Notes under the pieces: model-generated | The model's database searches: none | What the model saw: only the letters and a program-made list of their open reading frames with translations | Told to the model about the DNA's origin: nothing | Program-made: the position numbers and the translations under genes | Shown: in pieces, positions 6,489-13,549 of the stretch | How the letters are laid out: every line of letters begins with the position of its first letter | How positions within the stretch are numbered: position 1 is the stretch's first letter | From: CBDUXT01 sp965371245 | GTDB taxonomy: Bacteria > Planctomycetota > Phycisphaerae > UBA1845 | Assembly (NCBI GenBank): GCA_965371245.1 | Contig: CBDUXT010000126.1 | Span: 1-13,581 of the forward strand | Direction: 5' to 3' | DNA: 13,581 bases

Positions 6489-9358
6489 CGAAGCGTCCGA
6501 TCCAGCCGGTGATGTCAGTGGTTCATGAGAGCGGTGTCGTCAATCAACTGTCCTCAGTCGAGGTCAAGATCGCCCTGTTTCGCTCCCTCTTTCGTGGGCG
6601 AGATGATGTCTATCCCCGCCGCTTCGAGAGCCGCAAGACCGGCAAGTCCGGCTACCAACCTGCCTGCACCAACGAATGGGTCCGAGACCTTTGCGAGAAA
6701 CCCAGGGTTAAGTGCGCCAGATGTCCGCACCGCACCTTCCTTCCCGTCACTGATGAGGTGAGTCGTTGGCATCTCTCCGGCCAGGATGACGATGGACGCG
6801 ACTTCGTCATGGGCGTGTATCCGATGTTCCAGGACGAGACCTGCTTCTTCCTGGCCGCCGATTTCGACAAGGCGCACTGGCGTGAGGACACGGGAGCGTT
6901 CCTGGAAACATGTCGCCGCATGGATCTGCCTGCCACTTTGGAGCGATCGCGCAGTGGCAATGGGGGGCACATCTGGTTGTTCTTCGAGGAGGCCATCCCG
7001 GCCAGCTTGGCACGCAAGCTCGGTTCGCACATCCTGACCGAAACGATGGAGCGCCGCCCGGAGATCGGCTTGGATTCTTATGACCGGTTCTTCCCCAATC
7101 AGGACACGCTGCCTCAAGGCGGGTTCGGCAATCTGATCGCTTTGCCGTTGCAGAAACGAGCCCGCGAGCATGGGAACAGCGTCTTCCTTGACGACGACTT
7201 TGTTCCCTACTCGGACCAGTGGGCATTCCTGTCGAACGCCCGCCGGATCGGTCGTCACGAGGTTGAGAGTGTCGTCCATAACGCTGAAGGCGGCGGTCGC
7301 GTCATTGGCGTACGCCTCGCCCTGCCGGATGAGACGGATGCTGCGCCGTGGGCTGCACCGCCTTCACGCCGCCGGCATGAGCTTCCGATCACCGGACCGT
7401 TGCCCGACAGCTTGGAACTGGTCCTCGGAAACGAGATCTACATCGCCAAGGATCTGTTAGCCCCTGCCCTTCGCAATCGCCTGCTCCGCCTTGCGGCGTT
7501 TCAGAACCCAGAGTTCTACAAGGCTCAGGCGATGCGCTTGCCGACCTACGACAAGCCGCGCGTCATCGCTTGCGCTGAAGACCACGAGCAACACATTGGC
7601 TTGCCCCGCGGTTGCTTGAGCGACGTACGACGGCTGCTTTCCGAGTTGAAGATCAAACCTACCATCCGGGACGAGCGCCGCGAGGGCGAGCCTCTGGATG
7701 TCGAGTTCCACGGTCAGTTGCGACCCGAACAGGAAACCGCCGCAAACGCCATGCTCGCCCATGACACAGGCGTGTTGTCCGCCACCACTGCCTTCGGCAA
7801 AACCGTGGTAGCCGCTTGGCTCATTGCTGAGCGCGGGGTCAGCGCACTGGTCCTGGTGCACCGCCGGCAATTGCTTGAGCAGTGGGTGGAACGGCTGTCG
7901 GCATTCCTCGGGCTGCCATCAAAGACGATCGGCCGGATTGGGGGTGGGCGAAGGAAACCGACAGGCTCGCTGGACGTTGCGGTCATCCAAAGCCTCGTAC
8001 GAAAGGGCGTCGTGGATGACCTGGTTGGGGAATACGGCCATCTCATTGTGGATGAGTGTCATCATCTCTCCGCCCACAGCTTCGAGCAGGTGGCCCGTCG
8101 GGCAAAGGCCAAGTTCGTCACGGGTCTATCCGCCACCGTAACCCGGAAAGACGGTCATCATCCGATCATCTTTATGCAATGCGGACCGGTGCGGCATCGC
8201 GTCGACGCGAAGGAACAAGCCGCTGTCCGCCCCTTCGAGCATACAGTGTTTGTTCGCCCAACGACGTTTCGTCCATCGCGAACAGCCGACCAGGATGCCC
8301 GGCGTCAGTTCCATGATCTGTACGACGAACTCATCGTCGATGAGTTGCGCAATCGGATGATCTGCGAAGATGTAGTGCAGTCAGCCCGAGAGGGCCGGTC
8401 GCCCATCGTGCTGTCGGAACGTAATAAGCACGTCGATTGCCTGGCGGAACGACTCTCAACTGACGTTCGGCACCTGATTGTCCTTCGGGGTGGAAGGCGG
8501 AAGAAAGAACTTGACGAGGTTGCTGATCGCTTGGCGAGAATCCCCGAGAACGAGGAGCGGGTGCTGCTTGCCACCGGTCGATACATCGGAGAAGGTTTCG
8601 ACGACGCCCGGTTGGACACACTGTTCCTGACGCTGCCCGTATCATGGCGCGGGACCATCGCGCAGTACGTCGGCAGATTGCACCGCCTGCATGATCTGAA
8701 GCGGGAGGTGCGCGTATACGACTATGCCGACCTCAATGTGCCCATGCTCGCGAGGATGTTCGATCGGCGTTGCAGAGGTTACGAGGCGGTAGGCTATCAG
8801 ATCCTGCTTCCCGCGAGTGCTGTGCCGGGCTGGCCAGCCGATGTTCCACTTCCCGCCGACCTGGAATGGAAAACGGATTACGCGACCAGCGTCCGAAGGT
8901 TGGTGCAAGACGGAGTGGACACGTCACTGGCGAATCTGTTTACGCATACTTCGCGATCCGCGCCTCCCGGTGCGGAAGGTGCAAACCGCGCGCGAAGTGC
9001 GACCGAGGCCTTCCTGTTTCGCCGACTGGAGACGTTGTCGGAGACCACCGGGCGGTTCCGCTTGAACGCCGAACTGCCGATCGCCTTCGATGGGTGGGGG
9101 CGAATGGAAGTGGATTTGCTCTGTGCGGATTCACGGGTGGTGGTCGAACTGGATGGCAGGCAACATCTGGCCGATGCGGAGGCTTATCGCCGTGACCGAC
9201 GCAAAGACGCCTTGTTGCAGGAGAACGGATACTTCGTGCTCCGTTACTTGGCCGAGGATGTGGGGAAGCACCTCGACTCAATTCTGGATGGGATCCTGCG
9301 ATCGTTGACGCATCGGCGGGAAAGCAAGCATCACAAGGGTCAGGAGGTGACGCCATAG
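6485..9358 (+). CDS. TOTE-type AEP primase / SF2 helicase / DUF559-like nuclease fusion
   Basis: This 957-aa protein joins three enzymes. Residues ~20-290 are an archaeo-eukaryotic primase domain of the TOTE conflict-system type: a Cys cluster (C61, C70, C77, C80), the catalytic DxD in AADFDKAHW (D126, D128), SGNGGHIW (H162) and the NLIALPLQ strand. Residues ~405-760 are an SF2 helicase: TAFGKT (K439), VDECHH (523-527), GLSAT (547-551), GEGFDD (702-707), QYVGRLHRL (727-735). Residues ~835-940 are a DUF559/Vsr-like nuclease: EVDLL (D877), VVELDGRQH (E888, D890, H894). All core residues are present. The ATG at 6485 overlaps the upstream stop and has GGAGG 8 nt ahead, so the longer frame from 6392 is rejected. 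Inferred role: sensing, unwinding or priming on, and cutting invading nucleic acid; the biochemistry of this class is largely unknown. Confidence 0.88.
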   Translation: MTKRPIQPVMSVVHESGVVNQLSSVEVKIALFRSLFRGRDDVYPRRFESRKTGKSGYQPACTNEWVRDLCEKPRVKCARCPHRTFLPVTDEVSRWHLSGQDDDGRDFVMGVYPMFQDETCFFLAADFDKAHWREDTGAFLETCRRMDLPATLERSRSGNGGHIWLFFEEAIPASLARKLGSHILTETMERRPEIGLDSYDRFFPNQDTLPQGGFGNLIALPLQKRAREHGNSVFLDDDFVPYSDQWAFLSNARRIGRHEVESVVHNAEGGGRVIGVRLALPDETDAAPWAAPPSRRRHELPITGPLPDSLELVLGNEIYIAKDLLAPALRNRLLRLAAFQNPEFYKAQAMRLPTYDKPRVIACAEDHEQHIGLPRGCLSDVRRLLSELKIKPTIRDERREGEPLDVEFHGQLRPEQETAANAMLAHDTGVLSATTAFGKTVVAAWLIAERGVSALVLVHRRQLLEQWVERLSAFLGLPSKTIGRIGGGRRKPTGSLDVAVIQSLVRKGVVDDLVGEYGHLIVDECHHLSAHSFEQVARRAKAKFVTGLSATVTRKDGHHPIIFMQCGPVRHRVDAKEQAAVRPFEHTVFVRPTTFRPSRTADQDARRQFHDLYDELIVDELRNRMICEDVVQSAREGRSPIVLSERNKHVDCLAERLSTDVRHLIVLRGGRRKKELDEVADRLARIPENEERVLLATGRYIGEGFDDARLDTLFLTLPVSWRGTIAQYVGRLHRLHDLKREVRVYDYADLNVPMLARMFDRRCRGYEAVGYQILLPASAVPGWPADVPLPADLEWKTDYATSVRRLVQDGVDTSLANLFTHTSRSAPPGAEGANRARSATEAFLFRRLETLSETTGRFRLNAELPIAFDGWGRMEVDLLCADSRVVVELDGRQHLADAEAYRRDRRKDALLQENGYFVLRYLAEDVGKHLDSILDGILRSLTHRRESKHHKGQEVTP

Positions 9359-9425
9359 TGGCTATCCCCAAGGCTGACTGGCTTTGATTCGTAGTGTTGG
9401 AGACCTACACAAAAGGAGAATCTCG

Positions 9426-10085
9426 ATGAAAGTAAGATCTGGATCGACACCGGTTGTGTTTTGCACAGTGGTAGGACTCAGTCTGGCATTTGCGAGCCCG
9501 CTGCAAGTGTCCGCCCACTGCGACACGATGGATGGGCCGGTTGTTGTGGACGCGAAGGCGGCGCTCTCCAAGGCCGATGTGAGCGGCGTTCTGAAATGGG
9601 TAGCAAAGGAGAAGGAGGAGGCGATCCGTACAGCGTTCCAGAGGACGTTGGCTGTCCGATCGGAAGGGCTGGAAGCGCGCGAACTTGCGGATATGTACTT
9701 CTTCGAAACTCTGGTCAGAGTGCATCGTGCCGGCGAAGGTGCTCCGTATACAGGCTTGAAGCCCGCCGGTACCGATCCTGGGCCGGCCGTCACAGCCGCC
9801 GATCAGGCGTTGGAGAAGGGGAACGTCGATGAACTGGCGAAACGCATAGGCGGGCTCGCCGAAGCCGGCGTACGCGAGCGCTTCGCCCGTGCGAACGAAG
9901 CGAAGGAGCACGCGAACCACAACACGGAGGCTGGTCGCGAGTTCGTCGAGGCATATGTCGTCTTCGTCCACTACGTGGAGGGGCTGCACAACACCATTGC
10001 CGACCACGGTGGCCACCACGCCGAGAGCGAGGCGGAGGGACACACCGAGACCAAGGCGAGCGAAGGTTGCGGACATGACCGTTGA
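9426..10085 (+). CDS. Secreted DUF6448 family protein
   Basis: The 219-aa product matches the DUF6448 family: after the signal peptide comes HCDTMDGPVV, then FQRTLAVRSEGLEARELADMYFFETLVRVHRAGEGAPYTGLKP and a C-terminal GREFVEAYVVFVHYVEGLH helix. Residues 1-30 are a signal peptide with a hydrophobic core and a likely cleavage after VSA, leaving His31-Cys32 at the mature N-terminus. The last ~28 residues are rich in His, Glu and Gly (GGHHAESEAEGH) and end GCGHDR, suggesting metal binding. The function of the family is unknown. AAGGAGA precedes the ATG at 9426 closely. It follows the primase-helicase gene by 67 nt on the same strand but is probably an unrelated periplasmic gene. Confidence 0.88.
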   Translation: MKVRSGSTPVVFCTVVGLSLAFASPLQVSAHCDTMDGPVVVDAKAALSKADVSGVLKWVAKEKEEAIRTAFQRTLAVRSEGLEARELADMYFFETLVRVHRAGEGAPYTGLKPAGTDPGPAVTAADQALEKGNVDELAKRIGGLAEAGVRERFARANEAKEHANHNTEAGREFVEAYVVFVHYVEGLHNTIADHGGHHAESEAEGHTETKASEGCGHDR

Positions 10086-10225
10086 CGCCGAGCAGATGGT
10101 GCCGTTGGGGTGGGTCCGACGGTCGCTTGAGAAACGTGGCGTCTTGGCGCAGTGGTCGTGTTCGTGGTCCCTGTCGGTCACCTGATTCTGGAAAATGTTC
10201 GCTTGAGAATCGCGGACGCGTGTCG

Positions 10226-11107
10226 TCACTCGACTCCCCGTCCCGATAGCGCGTTCGCCAGCCGCGCTTTCATTCGATAGTACGTGGCCCTGGAGTATCC
10301 GGTCAGCAGGACAAATCGTTCGACTCTCTCCCCGTCCGAACGCAAGGTCGGCTCGTTCTGCAGGGCGGCGACGCATGCCACGCGCGAGTCGGAAAAGACC
10401 ATTTGCAGCAAGCTTGTACGCCAATCGCTGAGGCCAGCCTGACGAAGTTGCGACGCCTTACAATAGTGCCTCATGGAGAGCGCCTTGATACATGGCAAGG
10501 CTCGAGCGATGAACTCGTAAACCTCCTGATCCTGAAACCACTCCCCCACCCTCCGATGCACTTCGGAATTCGATGGATCAAAATGCAGGATGATCGCTCG
10601 GTCCTCCAAAGCGCGCACGTTCGGGTTTATCGTGCGCCACTCATTGGCAATGAGAATGACACGGCTGGTCGTCCTAAATGAGGAAGGAATGTCGCTGCCA
10701 CGCAGCGTCATACTACTGAGCCACGTGATGCGCTTAAACCGCTCAGTGTTGCATAGCGGCTTCAGAAGCCGGACACATTCGGCATTAGCGTACAGCTTGT
10801 CCAAGTCGTCCAGGACGACCGCGCGGTCACGGTACTCCCAAAGAGAACAATACAAGCCGTAGGGTCTCATGTGCCCCTCGACATAAAGTACCAGCGGTCC
10901 ACCTTCGGCAGGCGTGTATCTGTCCGATGACAAGATGTTCAGCGCACGTCTGACGCCCTCGCTTCTTCCCGTGCCATGGCGTCCGAGCAATAGCACCAGC
11001 CCCAGCTCGCCCGCCGCGAACTTGCCTAGGTACAGGTCGAGCTGCGAGTACTTCGTGATAGGGATGACTTCTCGTGGCAGCTCCGCTGTTCTTTGTCTTT
11101 TGGGCAT
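10226..11107 (-). CDS. AAA-type P-loop ATPase with variant Walker A
   Basis: The 293-aa protein shows a P-loop region LVLLLGRHGTGRSEGVRRAL (37-56), in which the usual Walker A lysine is Arg48. It has Walker B VVLDDLDKL (97-105), a sensor-1-like ILIANEW (151-157, N155) and a LEDR motif (R170) in arginine-finger position. The C-terminus carries a helix-turn-helix-like end (LTGYSRATYYRMKARLANAL, 268-287). I recall related ATPases in accessory regions of planctomycetes and other environmental bacteria, with no known function. A DNA-related regulatory or mobility role is inferred from the C-terminal HTH. The ATG at 11107 has no strong ribosome binding site. A terminator separates it from the upstream gene, so it is probably transcribed on its own. 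Confidence 0.75.
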   Translation of the reverse strand: MPKRQRTAELPREVIPITKYSQLDLYLGKFAAGELGLVLLLGRHGTGRSEGVRRALNILSSDRYTPAEGGPLVLYVEGHMRPYGLYCSLWEYRDRAVVLDDLDKLYANAECVRLLKPLCNTERFKRITWLSSMTLRGSDIPSSFRTTSRVILIANEWRTINPNVRALEDRAIILHFDPSNSEVHRRVGEWFQDQEVYEFIARALPCIKALSMRHYCKASQLRQAGLSDWRTSLLQMVFSDSRVACVAALQNEPTLRSDGERVERFVLLTGYSRATYYRMKARLANALSGRGVE

Positions 11108-11233
11108 GCTTTGGCTCGTGGGTGGCAGACCGCAGAGTGTGAGACTTTGAGACCGCCGTGCGTAAGTGCCTGCTAACGCTGCGTCTGCTGCCCTCCACTT
11201 GGTCTCAAGGCCTCGAATCGTTGATACTTCCGC

Positions 11234-11259
11234 AACAAAAGAAACGCCGCCTGTGCGGC
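11234..11259 (-). terminator. Rho-independent terminator after the HNH-repeat gene
   Basis: On the minus strand GCCGC and GCGGC form a 5-bp GC stem around an ACAG loop (11246-11259), directly followed by a T-rich run, GTTTCTTTTGTT (11234-11245). It begins 13 nt beyond the stop codon at 11273, the expected place for the end of that transcript. Confidence 0.55.
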
Positions 11260-11272
11260 AAAGGGTATTCTG

Positions 11273-11881
11273 CTAATCATCTCGCGCCGCAATGTCGTCC
11301 GCGGTGCAGAGAGGATCACCAAGCCGCCGGTGCACGTACTGTTTCGGATCGATCCCTGCTGCTGCCAGCGCCGATGCCCATGAACCGAATACTCTCGCAC
11401 CGGCTTCCACAAGGGACTTCGGTCGCACGGCGTGACTGTTCAACGGTTTCCCATGCAGCGCGCGCGTTAGGATGGCCTCGATGATCCGCTCCTCCGTCCA
11501 AGGCGCTACTCGTTTCAGCTTCTCCGGATCGACACCGGCGGCAACCACCGCCTTTGGCCACGAACCGAAATGCCTACGAGCCGCTGCAAGAAGCAGATGG
11601 TAACGGCGTTTCAACTCGGCCGGCTGCAAAGGTCGCTTTCTTCGAGCCAGAGATTTGATGCCCGCCAAGACCCTGGAGGAAGGCCAAGGGTCGTGCACCC
11701 TCGCTTTCTCCGGCGAGATGCCTGCGGCTACTACTGCATTTCGCCATGAGCCAAACACGCGCGATGCGGCCTGATAGAGTGACGATGGGACGCGGTCGGC
11801 ACCGCCGAGATCGAGCGATCGACCAGAGTTCTCGCGACGCAGGATTTCACGGATGATCCGCTCGCGCGACCACTTGGCCAT
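11273..11881 (-). CDS. Protein of three HNH-endonuclease-associated repeats
   Basis: The 202-aa protein is built almost wholly of three copies, ~60 residues apart, of the homing-endonuclease-associated repeat (HNH_repeat). Each begins with Trp (W4, W66, W128), has a helix (RERIIREIL, SSRVLAGIK, EERIIEAIL), then a basic segment and the signature FGSW plus AAG[IV][DS]P (FGSW at 43-46, 105-108 and 165-168). The repeats accompany HNH nucleases and are thought to bind DNA; here no HNH catalytic domain is present, so a DNA-binding or accessory role is inferred. The ATG at 11881 has AAGGGA ahead and overlaps by 35 nt the end of the RepB-like remnant, suggesting translational coupling in the ancestral operon. 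The short tail (LGDPLCTADDIAARDD) is unlike the repeats. Confidence 0.8.
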   Translation of the reverse strand: MAKWSRERIIREILRRENSGRSLDLGGADRVPSSLYQAASRVFGSWRNAVVAAGISPEKARVHDPWPSSRVLAGIKSLARRKRPLQPAELKRRYHLLLAAARRHFGSWPKAVVAAGVDPEKLKRVAPWTEERIIEAILTRALHGKPLNSHAVRPKSLVEAGARVFGSWASALAAAGIDPKQYVHRRLGDPLCTADDIAARDD

Positions 11882-12300
11882 GACGCGATCCCTTCGCTTC
11901 CGCGATGATCGCTTCGAAACGTGCCACGATTTCCGGATGACGCTGGTCCAGGCATTCGCGGACTTGCCGGTTGGTCAGCAGGGCACGCGCGTAGATGGCC
12001 AGACGGAGCAAGTCAATCGTGTACTGTTTGTACAATCGGGAATAGAAATCGTGCTTCTGCTTAAGCCTCGGCCAGCTTCTTGAGAAGATCGCTCTTGCGC
12101 TGGGCGGACTTGTTCCACGGATTGCGTTTTCGTCGCCGGACTTCGCGTTGCGCGGGCGGCGTCTTGAGGATCAAACTCCGAGCAAAGGCCACGCTAAAAT
12201 CCTTGTAGCTCTTCATAGCCGTCAGGATCTCGCTCTGCCGGGGAGGCTTGACGTATGCCAGCAGGAGAAGGTGCGTCTGGGGCGCACCAATCCCAGGGCC
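11847..12300 (-). pseudogene. RepB C-terminal-like (plasmid partition) remnant, frameshifted
   Basis: Two adjacent frames together spell the C-terminal half of a RepB/ParB-type partition protein. The upstream part, read from about 12300, gives HLLLLAYVKPPRQSEILTAM, KSYKDFSVAFARSLILKTPP and ends KKLAEA at a TAA (12061-12063). One base over, the text continues QKHDFYSRLYKQY, LLRLAIYARALLTNRQVREC and RHPEIVARFEAIIAEAKG to a stop at 11847. The RQxE...M and A(K/R)xL...TP pattern and the final HPEI..EFEAI-type motif fit the RepB C-terminus as I recall it. The N-terminal ParB-type domain is missing. The downstream piece could start at a TTG (12035) as a 62-aa peptide, but it has no ribosome binding site. 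I favour a pseudogene; a sequencing slip or programmed frameshift are alternatives. Confidence 0.6.
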
Positions 12301-12330
12301 ACATTTGAATCGTGCGTCACGGGACGGGGC

Positions 12331-12612
12331 CTACATGGCTTCGGTACGGCAATAGGCGCGAAGCGAAGCCCATCCGCGGCCCGAAGTCCGATCGTGCGTT
12401 CCCACCGGTTCGATCTGTCTGATCTCCCCAAACTCGGTCTTGAATTGTTGACCGCAGCAGTGGGCTCTGTAGCCCTCGACGGCCAGGGGCTCGCCACAAT
12501 GTGGGCACTCGACAACCAGTCCATCCCGCCACGGGTGCTTCAATACGACCTGACCCGATAAGTTGTCGTAAAGACACCAGATCGGATTCTCCCATATCTC
12601 GCGCGGGAACAT
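12331..12612 (-). CDS. Small zinc-ribbon-like protein
   Basis: The 93-aa product starts MFPREIWENPIWCLYDNLSG and carries a likely zinc ribbon: CPHCGEPLAV (C36, C39) paired with HCCGQQF (C52, C53), followed by FGEIRQIEP. AGGAGG (12622-12627 on the minus strand) lies 9 nt before the ATG, so the gene start is well supported. The tail after residue ~75 is Arg/Ser-rich. The frame stops with TAG at 12331 and then stays open, in the same frame, into the RepB-like remnant, so the current stop may not be the ancestral one. Zinc ribbons of this size often act in nucleic-acid binding or as adaptors; function unknown. It is divergent from the DUF6398 fragment. Confidence 0.65.
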   Translation of the reverse strand: MFPREIWENPIWCLYDNLSGQVVLKHPWRDGLVVECPHCGEPLAVEGYRAHCCGQQFKTEFGEIRQIEPVGTHDRTSGRGWASLRAYCRTEAM

Positions 12613-12777
12613 GGAACAAGTCCTCCTCCGCTCGATTCGTCAGTGCGCGGCTCCGCAACACTGCGTCAGCGTCTCGGGTTGTCTCGGCTCAAATCGAGCC
12701 GGCCGGGATGATACGCCCGCGTCGGAAAGCAAACAACAGGCGTTTCCAAGGCCATGCCCCTACTCCAGAATCGAGAC

Positions 12778-12798
12778 CCCAGGTTCAGAGAACCTGGG
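12778..12798 (+). repeat. Perfect 9-bp hairpin upstream of DUF6398
   Basis: CCCAGGTTC (12778-12786) and GAACCTGGG (12790-12798) are perfect complements around an AGA loop. It lies 52 bp before the ATG of the DUF6398 fragment, in the divergent spacer with the zinc-ribbon gene. No T-run follows. It could be an mRNA leader structure or a repressor site. Confidence 0.45.
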
Positions 12799-12850
12799 CC
12801 ACCCGGCCGAGTGGGAGGATCTCATCGACCGGGCATAAAGGAGCGTTCTC

Positions 12851-13270
12851 ATGGATGACAGCCTACGCGAGCTGATGGCGGATGCGCCGGACCCGTATGC
12901 TGCCCGGTTCACGAAGCTCGCGGAGCTTACCGACGCGTTCTGCGATGCGCACCTTGACGCTGAGTACAAGCAGCTCTGCCGGGAGATGGCGGTTGTTGTC
13001 TGCCAGAACACGCCTTCGGTACTGCGTGGAAAACCAAGCGGGTGGGCCGCCTTCCGGGGCGTCCGGCAACCGCCGTCGGGCTTGACCGGAAGAGTGCCGG
13101 ACGTCCGCGGACGACCCGGTGCCTTCAGTGGACGACCGGTCGCTGGCTGGGACAACCGCCTTGACGCCAGGATGTTAGCATCCGGCCAGTGGCAGTCGCC
13201 ACCCGGAGGGCCTTATGGTAGCCTAATGGGGCATCCCGGCGCTCGTGGTTGGGCGCGACGGGCGGCCTAA
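12851..13270 (+). pseudogene. DUF6398 protein, truncated after residue ~67
   Basis: Residues 15-67 match the N-terminal part of DUF6398 proteins (FTKLAELTDAFCDAHLDAEYKQLCREMA, then GKPSGWAA). From codon ~68 (about 13052) the text becomes low-complexity, Gly/Arg/Pro-rich (FRGVRQPPSGLTGRVPDVRG) and does not continue the family's expected pattern, which includes a predicted helix-turn-helix region. The remaining ~220 nt up to the stop at 13270 therefore look like foreign or rearranged sequence, with a short direct repeat of a GGACGACC(C)GGT-type motif (near 13102-13145). AAAGGAG lies 7 nt ahead of the ATG, so expression signals are intact. The function of DUF6398 is unknown. Most likely a 3'-truncated, inactive gene. 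Confidence 0.7.
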
Positions 13271-13291
13271 TATTCAGGAAGGCAGAATCGA

Positions 13292-13549
13292 ATGGCGAGC
13301 GACCCAGCAGAAACGCCAGAGGATTTCTCGAGCGACGCGGCAGATGGCTCAGAGTTCGACGGGGACCTTGACAATGGTGGCGTAATCGAGGCCGAAGAAA
13401 GCCTCCCGTTCAAGTACGCCATCACAAGCTATGGTGCCGACTATTTGGTCGACGGGCTTGTAGAACGCATGAAGCGCGGGGACGTGTTCATCCCACCCTT
13501 CCAGAGAAAGTTCATCTGGCCCCTGCCTAATATGACAGCGCTAGATTAG
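13292..13549 (+). pseudogene. GmrSD/DUF262-type nuclease, N-terminal fragment
   Basis: An acidic, disordered start (residues 1-37) is followed by the opening of a DUF262/GmrSD domain: LPFKYAITSYGADYLVDGLV, then KRGDVFIPPFQRKFIW (61-76). In GmrSD-type type IV restriction enzymes this N-terminal domain belongs to the nucleotide-dependent part acting on modified phage DNA. Here the frame ends nine codons after FQRKFIW. Neither other frame continues the family beyond that point, so the gene is cut at about 13520 rather than simply running off the window. The later DGQQR-type motif and the nuclease half are missing. A ribosome binding site (AGGAAGG) precedes the ATG. The last ~30 bases of the window are too short to identify what replaced the rest. 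Confidence 0.75.

Noticed and set aside
9405..10424. 339-codon open frame on the minus strand opposite the DUF6448 gene
   Set aside because: It lies antisense to a clearly recognised secreted protein, has no ribosome binding site and a composition typical of shadow frames in GC-rich DNA.
12611..12838. Plus-strand frame ending ENLGHPAEWEDLIDRA before the DUF6398 fragment
   Set aside because: It begins in the reverse complement of the zinc-ribbon start region, has no ribosome binding site, and only its last residues look protein-like; I cannot assign it.
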